Assembly (NCBI RefSeq): GCF_009765775.1
Contig: NZ_LMUU01000216.1
Coordinates: 12,555 to 58,660, forward strand
Length of the DNA: 46,106 nt
Source of the DNA: Beijerinckia sp. L45
GTDB taxonomy: Bacteria > Pseudomonadota > Alphaproteobacteria > Rhizobiales > Beijerinckiaceae
Reading direction: 5' to 3'
Shown here: positions 35,317 to 45,319 of the stretch, in pieces
Position numbering within the stretch: the stretch's first letter is position 1
Layout of the letters: every line of letters begins with the position of its first letter
Position numbers and translations under genes: made by a program
The notes under the pieces: model-generated
What the model was told of the DNA's origin: nothing
The model's input: only the letters and a program-made list of their open reading frames with translations
Database searches by the model: none

Positions 35317-35535
35317 GGGGCACCTCATTGAAGCGAGGGAGCTACAGCGTGGTTCGAAGCCCGGCGTCAAGCCCTGCCTTTGTCAGCGGTATCAACGCGT
35401 CTCGATCGACCGTGGCAAATGCGGCGCCGCCTGACGCACACGCGTGATTGATCGAAAGCGACGACTCGGGCGCTTGAACGCGGGCCGTCTGTCGCGCCAT
35501 GGTCCGCAGGCAATTCCTCCCGCGAAAGAGCACCG

Positions 35536-36159
35536 ATGCCCTTCAAACATCCGACCTTCGCTTGCCTGGCCCTCGGCCTCGCTGTCGCCACTGCCGCGAT
35601 CCCCGCCTTGGCGCAGGACGCGGGCCCCAAGCGCCTGCGCGGTACGATCGAAAGCGTCGACGGCGCAACATTGAAAATCAAGCCCGCCGCCGGCGACGCC
35701 GTCACCTTGCATCTCGCCGATGGCTTTAAGGTCGTGGCGGCTGCAAAAGGTTCGCTCGCCGACGTGAAGACCGGCTCTTATGTCGGCATCGCCAACCAGG
35801 TGAGTGCCGACGGTAAGCAGGATGCCGTCGAGGTCCACATTTTCCCCGAGGCGATGCGCGGCACCGGCGACGGCCAGCGCCCGTGGGATCTCGGCAAGTC
35901 CAGCAAGATGACCAATGGCGCGGTCGGCTCGAAAGTGGCCGGCGTCGACGGCCAGAACCTCGAGATCACTTACAAGGGCGGCACGAGCACGATCCAGGTC
36001 AAGCCGACAACGCAGATCATGCTGTTCGGCCCCGGCACGGCAAGCGACCTGATCGCCGGCGCCCACGTCTTCGTCCGTGAGGCGAAGCCCGCCGCCGATG
36101 GCGTCCTGCAGGCCGGCTACATTGTCGTCGGCAAGGATGGCCTTGCGCCTGCGATGTAA
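35536..36159 (+). CDS. Small secreted beta-rich protein, function unknown
   Basis: The 207-residue protein has a signal peptide (FACLALGLAVATAAIPALA). Two similar OB-like segments follow: RLRGTIESVDGATLKIKP at about 33-50 and KVAGVDGQNLEITYKGGTST at about 134-153, each followed by a strand and turn (GSYVGIANQVSADGK; DLIAGAHVFVRE). This suggests an internal duplication. Proteins like this occur in Bradyrhizobium relatives, sometimes mislabelled as transport components. A 9-bp stem TCGCTCGCG/CGCGAGCGA follows the stop. Confidence 0.75.
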   Translation: MPFKHPTFACLALGLAVATAAIPALAQDAGPKRLRGTIESVDGATLKIKPAAGDAVTLHLADGFKVVAAAKGSLADVKTGSYVGIANQVSADGKQDAVEVHIFPEAMRGTGDGQRPWDLGKSSKMTNGAVGSKVAGVDGQNLEITYKGGTSTIQVKPTTQIMLFGPGTASDLIAGAHVFVREAKPAADGVLQAGYIVVGKDGLAPAM

Positions 36160-36174
36160 GGTCCTTCTCATTCA

Positions 36175-36202
36175 TCGCTCGCGGCGCCGTTGTCGCGAGC
36201 GA
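36175..36202. terminator. Hairpin downstream of the small secreted-protein gene
   Basis: Perfect 9-bp inverted repeat TCGCTCGCG/CGCGAGCGA with a 10-base loop, 16 bp past the stop. No clear T-run follows, so termination strength is uncertain. Confidence 0.45.
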
Positions 36203-36369
36203 CGACAATGTCACCGCCGGCCGCAAGCACAGCTGCACGACAAACGGTTCTTCGGCGAAAGCCAACACAGAGAAACAATCATACTTCGCAAGCGACCAGC
36301 TACCTATCTTTAGACCTAAACTAATGCTAAACTGCAACTCTGTCTCGAGCCTGTAAAGCGGAGATACTG

Positions 36370-37197
36370 ATGTGGAAATTTCTGCAAACACTGACACAAG
36401 ACGTGATTTCTACGAAATCCGCAAAGATTGCAATTTTAGCTTTTGTAATATCAACACTCTGTTTTTCTGTAATTCTTATTGTGTTTGGGTACAGCTATTC
36501 AAAGGATTACGGAATTCAAGCCGCAGAGATACCTCTTTGGCTTAGAACAACACTTTCTTTTGGCTTTCTATTGTTTTTTGTACTATTGTGGTTTATTTTG
36601 TATATTCAGATCAGCCGTGAAGCTGATGATCTATATTCTGATATTAGGATGAACCTTAAGGGGAACTGGGCCGTAAAATACCAGGCGTCGAATGGCGTTC
36701 AAGCAGATCCATTTCTTCCCCCTCTTAGGGTAGACTGCGACATTCACATCAATCCAGAAAATAAGAAGCTTGAGATGGAGTTTAACGTTTCAGACAACCC
36801 CATTTATGCGCCAGGAAAACAGATTATCAATTCAGTGGCTCTATCTCACGATTCCGGAAGTCGATATTCTCTTTTTTACTACTACAATGAAAAGCGAAAA
36901 ATTAACGGACAACTTTGGAGATACCTTATAGAGGATGATGATTTCTCAAAGGTAGAAGGTATAGAAATCGAGTTTTTTGGTATTCTTTACTTCGAACGCA
37001 GCCTGACCGAGAAACGTGTCATGCTTATGGAAGGCGAATGGTTCGATCTTAATGGCAAAGTGACGCAACTGTTTTCTCTTGTCGATTTAGTGAGGAAGAA
37101 CGAAAATCAGCTGGCACAGAAGTTGTCTGCAGCTTACATTAACAATTCAAACTTTGCAGCGAAGATGGGTAAAATTCAATATGAAAGGCTCGGCTGA
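36370..37197 (+). CDS. AT-rich orphan: two-TM protein with beta-rich cytosolic domain
   Basis: The 275-residue protein has SD GGAG 6 nt before the ATG. TM1 is at about 19-43 and TM2 at about 57-81, separated by a short loop. A soluble domain from about 96 to 230 is mostly strands: GNWAVKYQAS, DCDIHINPENKKLEMEFNV, SRYSLFYYYNEK, VEGIEIEFFGIL, then LMEGEWFDLNGK. A helical tail follows. This layout recalls S-2TMbeta/Cap15 effectors of CBASS, where two TM helices carry a small beta barrel opening with a G-x-W strand. No cyclic-nucleotide synthase is nearby. Strongly AT-rich codon use (TTT, ATA, AGA) marks it as foreign among GC-rich ccm genes. Confidence 0.75.
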   Translation: MWKFLQTLTQDVISTKSAKIAILAFVISTLCFSVILIVFGYSYSKDYGIQAAEIPLWLRTTLSFGFLLFFVLLWFILYIQISREADDLYSDIRMNLKGNWAVKYQASNGVQADPFLPPLRVDCDIHINPENKKLEMEFNVSDNPIYAPGKQIINSVALSHDSGSRYSLFYYYNEKRKINGQLWRYLIEDDDFSKVEGIEIEFFGILYFERSLTEKRVMLMEGEWFDLNGKVTQLFSLVDLVRKNENQLAQKLSAAYINNSNFAAKMGKIQYERLG

Positions 37198-37199
37198 GC

Positions 37200-37868
37200 C
37201 TACTCGTTCATCGCCCGCAGCGCCGCCGCCGCGGCAAACGGGGCGCCGGCGATCGCGGCAAGGCTGAGCGCGCAAAGCACCAGGAACGGCGTCAGAAACG
37301 GGACCGGGTTGCCCTGCCCGGCATTGGCCGCCGCGACCCCAAAGATCAGCACGGGGACGCAGAGCGGCAGGATCAGGATCGCCATCAACAAGCCGCCTTT
37401 GCGCAGGCCGACGGTGAGCGCCGCGCCGATTGCGCCCAGCATCGTGAGAGCCGGCGTGCCGGCGGCGAGCGAGGCCGTGGTCTGCCACAGCGCCTGAGGG
37501 CTCATCCCCAGCATCAGCCCGAACAACGGTGTCGCGATCACCAGCGGCAGCCCGGTCAGCAGCCAGTGCGCCAGGCATTTGACCAGGACGATGGCCTCGC
37601 CCGGCGTCCGGCTCATCAGCAGCAGATCGAGCGAGCCGTCGTCGCGGTCGGACTGGAACAGACGGTCGAGGCCGAGCAGCGTCGCAAGCAGTCCGGCGAT
37701 CCACAGGATGGCCGGGCCGATGCGCGACAGCACGTTGAGATCGGGCCCGATGGCGAAGGGCATCAGCGCGATCAGGATAAAGAAGAAAACCACCCCCATC
37801 GACGCGCCGCCGCCGAGGCGACGGCCGACGCGAAGGTCGCGCCGGAACAGCGCACCGAGGGCGTTCAT
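37200..37868 (-). CDS. ccmB: Heme exporter permease CcmB
   Basis: The 222-residue protein starts at the ATG at 37868 (overlapping the ccmA stop as ATGA). Six TM helices are visible; the start LFRRDLRVGRRLGGGASMGV and FQSDRDDGSLDLLLMSRTPG are family-typical. It forms the CcmAB transporter that releases holo-CcmE from CcmC. Its stop lies 3 bp from the end of the convergent AT-rich orphan. Confidence 0.94.
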   Translation of the reverse strand: MNALGALFRRDLRVGRRLGGGASMGVVFFFILIALMPFAIGPDLNVLSRIGPAILWIAGLLATLLGLDRLFQSDRDDGSLDLLLMSRTPGEAIVLVKCLAHWLLTGLPLVIATPLFGLMLGMSPQALWQTTASLAAGTPALTMLGAIGAALTVGLRKGGLLMAILILPLCVPVLIFGVAAANAGQGNPVPFLTPFLVLCALSLAAIAGAPFAAAAALRAMNE

Positions 37869-38602
37869 GCGAGGCCGCCGAGATCGATGCTGCGGCAAGG
37901 CAGCCCCAGCGGCGCATGCGAGGCGGCGACGATCGCGCCGCCCTTCGCGACATGCGCCGCCATGATCGCGGTCAACGTCTGCTGCGCGCCGACATCGAGG
38001 GCGATGAGCGGCTCGTCGAGCAACCAGATCGGCCGCGGGGTCAGCAACAGGCGGGCCAGCGCGACGCGGCGTTTCTGCCCGGCTGAGAGGTAGGCGGCCG
38101 GGAGATCCAGCAGCCGCGCGATGCCGAAGGCGGTGAGAGCATCGCGCGGCGAGAGATCCTCCCTTGCGAAGCGGGAGAGGGGGACCGCCGGAGGCGGTGG
38201 AGGGGGCAAGTCTGCAGCAACCTCGGGCGGCGCCCCCTCCACCACGCTGCGCGTGGTCCCGCTCCCCCGCTCTGCGGGAGAGGATGGTCCCAGCATCGCG
38301 GCCCAGAAGGTCAGGTTTTCGCCGACCGTCAACGACGGCTTCAGCGCGTCTTCATAGCCAAGATAATGCACCGTCTCGACGCCGCGCACCTCGTCGCTTG
38401 CGTCCGCAAAAACGATGCGGCCGCTTTGCATTGGGAGCAGACCGGCGAGTGTCCGCAGCAAGGTGGATTTCCCTGCACCGTTGCGGCCTGTGACCAGCAG
38501 AACCTCACCCGTTCCAAGCGAAAATGTGAGGTCGGACAGCACGATGCGCCCGCCGCGTTCGACGGTCAGCGCATCAACGGCAAGGAGGGCGGAATCGATC
38601 AA
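37865..38602 (-). CDS. ccmA: Heme exporter ATPase CcmA carrying an inserted repeat
   Basis: The 245-residue ABC ATPase powers the CcmAB step of cytochrome c maturation. Walker A is GRNGAGKST (39-47), the signature is LSAGQKRRVALARLL (172-186), and Walker B is WLLDEP with the H-loop SHAPL. CcmA proteins are usually near 200 residues. The excess lies at about 107-149, rich in Pro and charged residues (SPAERGSGTTRSVVEGAPPE ... LPPPPPPAVPLSR), and is encoded by a GC-rich palindromic element at 38156-38285 that keeps the frame. The insert lies between the Q-loop region and the signature motif, in the helical subdomain. Activity is probably kept but unproven. Confidence 0.92.
   Translation of the reverse strand: MIDSALLAVDALTVERGGRIVLSDLTFSLGTGEVLLVTGRNGAGKSTLLRTLAGLLPMQSGRIVFADASDEVRGVETVHYLGYEDALKPSLTVGENLTFWAAMLGPSSPAERGSGTTRSVVEGAPPEVAADLPPPPPPAVPLSRFAREDLSPRDALTAFGIARLLDLPAAYLSAGQKRRVALARLLLTPRPIWLLDEPLIALDVGAQQTLTAIMAAHVAKGGAIVAASHAPLGLPCRSIDLGGLA
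38156..38285. repeat. GC-rich palindromic element inserted in frame in ccmA
   Basis: About 130 bp with inverted ends ATCCTCCCTTGCGAAGCGGG and, at the other end, CCGCTCTGCGGGAGAGGAT. Inner hairpins include ACCGCC/GGCGGT and ACCACGC/GCGTGGT, with CCCCCTCC tracts. Boundaries are read from the inverted repeat and from the excess over normal CcmA length. It is related to 21858-22007 and to the fragment at about 5015-5070. Confidence 0.8.
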
Positions 38603-38715
38603 CGGCCTGGGCGTCTATCTTGCATTGCGGCAAAGGGGAGCGCATCGCTAGCGCGTCCAGTTTAGATTACCTATAAGCACGACATTCATTACGCGCTACG
38701 CCAGGAACGAAATCG

Positions 38716-41445
<2,730 letters not shown>

Positions 41446-41454
41446 CAATCAACC

Positions 41455-41574
41455 GTCATTCCGGGGCGCGCCGCTGGCGCGAACCCGGAACCGGGGTGCG
41501 CCTACCCTGCGGCGTTCCGTCTCCTAAATCGAAGAAAACCGGTTCCGGGTCCGGCTCCGCCGCCCCGGAATGAC
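41455..41574. repeat. Palindromic repeat, family B, downstream of acnA
   Basis: Inverted arms run GTCATTCCGGGGCGCGCCGC and, at the far end, GGCTCCGCCGCCCCGGAATG then AC, with inner GAACCCGGAACC/GGTTCCGGGTCC. Total 120 bp, starting 10 bp past the acnA stop. It is a known type of dispersed intergenic palindrome in Bradyrhizobium-like genomes, and may act as transcript end structure between the convergent genes. Confidence 0.85.
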
Positions 41575-41579
41575 AGCGC

Positions 41580-41882
41580 CTAAAGCGTCGATTTCTCGCG
41601 CGAAATCACGCGGCGGCTGGCCTTGCGTTCGACGACGACGGTCCGGATGCCCTTGTCGCGCGACGGCGCGGTGACGATGCGCACGGCGCGACGGTCGGGC
41701 GCCATCTTCTGCATTTCGGCTTTAACATCGGCAAGCGGCGCGCCCATCAGACCCGCGGCGATCTCGATCTGCTCGTTGACGTCGTCGGAGAGGCCCTGCG
41801 CCGCGGCGATCGCCTCGGCAAGCGTCGGCGGATCATGGCGCACCTTGCGCGACCCATATTTCGTATTCCAGCTCGCGGACAT
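41580..41882 (-). CDS. Small conserved hypothetical protein
   Basis: The protein has 100 residues from the ATG at 41882, chosen because GGAGA lies 6 nt upstream (the open frame extends to 41933). It starts MSASWNTKYGSRKVRHDPPT, continues with helices (LAEAIAAAQGLSDDVNEQIE; AAGLMGAPLADVKAEM), and ends in a basic tail (TVVVERKASRRVISREKSTL). No motif was recognised. Proteins of this look are conserved near acnA in Hyphomicrobiales. Function is unknown. Confidence 0.75.
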   Translation of the reverse strand: MSASWNTKYGSRKVRHDPPTLAEAIAAAQGLSDDVNEQIEIAAGLMGAPLADVKAEMQKMAPDRRAVRIVTAPSRDKGIRTVVVERKASRRVISREKSTL

Positions 41883-41992
41883 GCCGATCTCCATGAGCGG
41901 CCAATCTACCACGCGCTTGCTGCGCCGCAACATAGGGGAGCAAACTATTTTGTGCGCCGGTTAATCGCGGTAGTGGAAATTAGCTCTGATTT

Positions 41993-42619
41993 TCAACCCA
42001 AGCAGGCGCGAGCAAAGTCCTGGAAAGCGCGGGCGCGGTGCGACAGCGCGCGAGACCCATCGGCCGGAATGCCGTGCTTCTCCTCGGACGAGATCTCGCC
42101 GAACGTGCGATCCATGCCGTTGGGCAGGAAAATGGGGTCGTAGCCGAAACCAAGCGCGCCGCGCGGTGGGAAGACGAGTGTGCCCTGGATCGTGCCTTCG
42201 AACGTCAAGGTTTTCTCCCCGAGCCGCGACAACGCCAGGGCCGAGACGAAATGGGCGGCGTAGGGCGGCTTGGCGCCGGCTTCTTCGAGCCGTCGGTGAA
42301 TCCCATCCATCGCGGCGACAAAGCTGCCGGCTTCCTTGGCCCAGCGGGCAGAGACGATGCCGGGCTCGCCGCCAAGCGCGTCGACGCACAGCCCGGAATC
42401 GTCGGCGAACGCCGGCAACCCCGTGGCATCCGTTGCCGCTTCGGCTTTGATGACGGCGTTGGCAATGAAGGTTTTGCCGATCTCCTCGGGCTCGACGAGA
42501 CCGAGATCGGACGCCGATACCGCTTCGATGCCGTAGGGCGCCAGCAACTCGCGCATCTCTACAAGCTTGCCTGCATTGTGGGTGGCGATCACCAGCTTGC
42601 CGTCGATCAACCGTGCCAT
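41993..42619 (-). CDS. rdgB: Non-canonical purine NTP pyrophosphatase (RdgB/HAM1 family)
   Basis: The enzyme hydrolyses XTP, ITP and dITP to monophosphates, keeping deaminated purines out of nucleic acids. The 208-residue protein has KLVIATHNAGKLVEMREL at the start, LPAFADDSGLCVDALGGEPG, SARWAKE, and GFGYDPIFLPNG. It starts 1 bp after the rph stop, so it is translated with rph, a common pair in alphaproteobacteria. Confidence 0.96.
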   Translation of the reverse strand: MARLIDGKLVIATHNAGKLVEMRELLAPYGIEAVSASDLGLVEPEEIGKTFIANAVIKAEAATDATGLPAFADDSGLCVDALGGEPGIVSARWAKEAGSFVAAMDGIHRRLEEAGAKPPYAAHFVSALALSRLGEKTLTFEGTIQGTLVFPPRGALGFGYDPIFLPNGMDRTFGEISSEEKHGIPADGSRALSHRARAFQDFARACLG

Positions 42620-42620
42620 C

Positions 42621-43334
42621 TTATACCAGCGCCTGCTTCTGGAATTCGACGAGCCGGGCGATGCCCCCCTTGGCGAGGCCCAGCATGGTGTTCAGTTCGG
42701 CCTCGGTAAACACCGCACCCTCGGCACTGGCCTGCACCTCGACGAGGGCGCCGGCCCCGCTGATCACGAAATTCGCGTCGGTCTGCGCCTCGGAATCCTC
42801 GGCATAGTCGAGGTCGAGCACCGCCTCGCCGCCGACGATGCCGCAGGAGACCGCTGCCACCTTGTCGCGCAGCGGGTTCTCCTTGACGATCGAGCGCGAG
42901 CGCATCCAATCGAAACAATCGTTCAAAGCGATCCAGGCGCCGGTGATCGCGGCGGTGCGGGTGCCGCCGTCAGCCTGGATCACGTCGCAATCAATGGTGA
43001 TCTGCCGCTCGCCCATGCCCTGCAGATTGGTGACGGCGCGCAGGCTGCGGCCGATCAGGCGCTGGATCTCGTGCGTGCGCCCAGATTGTTTGCCCGAGGA
43101 CGACTCGCGGCGGGACCGCGTGTGGGTCGCGCGTGGCAGCATCGCATATTCTGCGGTGATCCAGCCGCGCCCCTGACCGCGCAGCCACGGCGGCGGCTTG
43201 TCCTCGAGCGAGGCGGTGCAGAGCACATGAGTGCTGCCGAACTTGATGAGACAGGACCCTTCAGCGTAGCGCGCGACCTTCCGCTCGATCGAGATGGTTC
43301 GCAGTTCGTCGGCAGCGCGTTTGGACGGTCGCAT
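42621..43334 (-). CDS. rph: Ribonuclease PH
   Basis: This phosphorolytic 3'-5' exoribonuclease trims tRNA 3' ends. The 237-residue length fits the family. Motifs are [40 protein letters not shown] with the phosphate-site Arg residues, the [19 protein letters not shown] segment, and [19 protein letters not shown]. It is the first gene of rph-rdgB. Confidence 0.97.
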   Translation of the reverse strand: MRPSKRAADELRTISIERKVARYAEGSCLIKFGSTHVLCTASLEDKPPPWLRGQGRGWITAEYAMLPRATHTRSRRESSSGKQSGRTHEIQRLIGRSLRAVTNLQGMGERQITIDCDVIQADGGTRTAAITGAWIALNDCFDWMRSRSIVKENPLRDKVAAVSCGIVGGEAVLDLDYAEDSEAQTDANFVISGAGALVEVQASAEGAVFTEAELNTMLGLAKGGIARLVEFQKQALV

Positions 43335-43554
43335 GAAGGCTCCAGGGATCTCTGCGGCTGTCTAGGCGGCGCGCGTGCCGCGCGCAAGCCGTTGGGCGCG
43401 GGACGCTGTCATGGATCCATCGGTCGGCGGCGGTCGCCCAGCGCTGAACGCAACGTTATCCGCCGAATGGCGGAGGAGAATTCAATCGTTAAGATCGAAC
43501 GTTGGCGAGGCTTTCACGTTTTGAGTTGATGATCATCGCATGGGAGCACACGCC

Positions 43555-43734
43555 ATGACGCCTACCGGGGCAAACTTCGCATTGATCGGCCGCTCGTATC
43601 CGGGCGAGACGTTCGAACTTTTGTCCCAGGCGTCGTTGCCGGCGTCGGAGCGCCGGAAGGTGGCGCGGATGTCCCATCGCGCCCGTGAGCCGGAATGGTC
43701 GAAGCGATCGCGCCAGGAAGTCTCCCGCGTGTAA
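43555..43734 (+). CDS. Possible small protein between rph and an MFS gene
   Basis: The 59-residue reading starts at the ATG at 43555 with GGGAG about 8 nt upstream (alternative ATG at 43540). The sequence MTPTGANFALIGRSYPGETF continues with a basic helix (LPASERRKVARMSHRAREPE). It does not overlap a gene on the other strand, which makes it more credible than a shadow frame, but no family is recognised. Confidence 0.4.
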   Translation: MTPTGANFALIGRSYPGETFELLSQASLPASERRKVARMSHRAREPEWSKRSRQEVSRV

Positions 43735-43736
43735 CT

Positions 43737-45227
43737 TTATTCGCCGACGACCGGTGTAAAAGCCTCGGCCGATTTGGACGACGGGCCGTGTAGCGGTCGC
43801 TCTTCCATTGCGACCATCGTGCCGAACGCCGCTAAGCTTCCAAGCGCGACGAAGCCGAACACGATCTGGAAGCTTCCGGTAAGCACCGCGTGGTCGACCG
43901 CGATGATGTGGCCGACCACGTCATGGGTGCCGGCCCCGATGATGATCGCCCCAAAGATCGCGACGAACACGGCCCCGCCAAGCTGACGGCACAAGTTGGC
44001 CGTCGCGAGCGCCGTGCCGAGTTGATACGGCATGACCGCGTTCTGGATCGACAGCGTCGCGATCGGCAGCAGCGTCCCGAGCGCGATGCTGATGACGCTG
44101 AGGATCAGGCTCAGGGCCCATACCGGCAGACGACCGGCGCCCGTCATCAGCACCAACGCAGCGCAGATGGCGATGGGGAGAAGGGCAAGCGGCAGCCGCT
44201 TGTAATGCTTGAATTTCGCCATCACGCGGCCGGCCGTCAGGGATCCGCCCACCGTTCCCAGCATCAACGGCAACAGGGCGATGCCGGATTCGCTGGCGCT
44301 CAGGCCGCGCAGGGTCTCGAACAGGATCGGCGCATAGATCGCCAAGCCGAGGAACAGCCCGACGCTCAAGCTCGCGGCCAGCGTCGCCGTCAGCACGACC
44401 TTGTTGCCGAGCACTTCCAGCGGGATCAACGGTTCGGGAACCCGCTTCAGACGATAGAAGAACGCCGCCATAAGCGCCGCGAAGGCCGCGAACGTGCCGA
44501 GGATTTCCGGGCTCGACCAAGGGAAGCGCGAGCCGCCCCAGCTCAGGGCCAGTAACAGGCTCGACGTCGACGCGACCAGCAGGACCGCGCCGACGATGTC
44601 GAGCTTGTGTGGCCGCTCGTGGCGCGGCAGGCGCTTCAGCGGCCCGTTGGTCATGAAGAACGCCGCAACGCCGAGCGGGATGTTGATCCAGAAAATCATC
44701 GACCAGTGCAGATGCTGAGCGAAGAAGCCGCCGAGGATCGGCCCCGCAAGGCTGGCCGTGGTGAAGGCCGTGGCGAAATAGGCCTGGTAGGAGGCGCGCT
44801 CGCGCGGGCTCAGAATGTCGCCGGCGATGGTCTGCGACAGTGCCAGCAAACCGCCGCCGCCGACGCCCTGGACGAAGCGTGCCAAGATGAGAATGAGCAT
44901 GTTGGGCGCCAGCGCGCAGAGGATCGAGCCGACGAGGAAGGTCGAGATCGAGACCAGCAGCATCGGGCGCCGCCCATGGATGTCGCTGAGCTTGCCGTAG
45001 AGCGGTGTCGCGCTGGTGGCGGCCAGCAGATAGGCGGTGACCACCCAGGGCAGATGCGCGACATCGCCGAGATCGCGGCCGATCGTCGGCATCGCGGTGG
45101 CGACGATGGTCTGGTCGAGCGCGGCGAGCAGCATCGACATCATCAATCCGAAGATGATGCGGCGGATTTCGGCTTTGGACAAAGCTGGAGCGGGGCGACC
45201 TGTGACCGGAGATGCGATGGACGACAT
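43737..45227 (-). CDS. DHA2-family MFS multidrug exporter (EmrB/QacA type)
   Basis: The protein has 496 residues from the ATG at 45227 with SD GGAGAA (frame open to 45299). About 14 TM helices are expected. Motifs are LLAALDQTIVATAMPTIGRD in TM1 (the D1 motif), YLLAATSATPLYGKLSDIHG with GRRPMLL (motif A), and FVQGVGGGGLLALSQTI then SPRERASYQAYF. Proton-driven export of drugs or other toxic compounds is expected from the family. No membrane-fusion partner or regulator is adjacent. Confidence 0.93.
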   Translation of the reverse strand: MSSIASPVTGRPAPALSKAEIRRIIFGLMMSMLLAALDQTIVATAMPTIGRDLGDVAHLPWVVTAYLLAATSATPLYGKLSDIHGRRPMLLVSISTFLVGSILCALAPNMLILILARFVQGVGGGGLLALSQTIAGDILSPRERASYQAYFATAFTTASLAGPILGGFFAQHLHWSMIFWINIPLGVAAFFMTNGPLKRLPRHERPHKLDIVGAVLLVASTSSLLLALSWGGSRFPWSSPEILGTFAAFAALMAAFFYRLKRVPEPLIPLEVLGNKVVLTATLAASLSVGLFLGLAIYAPILFETLRGLSASESGIALLPLMLGTVGGSLTAGRVMAKFKHYKRLPLALLPIAICAALVLMTGAGRLPVWALSLILSVISIALGTLLPIATLSIQNAVMPYQLGTALATANLCRQLGGAVFVAIFGAIIIGAGTHDVVGHIIAVDHAVLTGSFQIVFGFVALGSLAAFGTMVAMEERPLHGPSSKSAEAFTPVVGE

Positions 45228-45319
45228 GGCGACGTTCTCCGCCGCGGAAGCGATCCTTGCAAGCGCCATCTGACGGACCGACCTATGCCGCGGCGCCATG
45301 TCCGAACAAAGCCGGCGCG

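Noticed and set aside
36370-38602. A complete CBASS-type defence system around the two-TM orphan
   Set aside because: No nucleotidyltransferase, E2/JAB or HORMA/TRIP13 genes are present; neighbours are ccm genes. Only an architectural resemblance of one protein remains.
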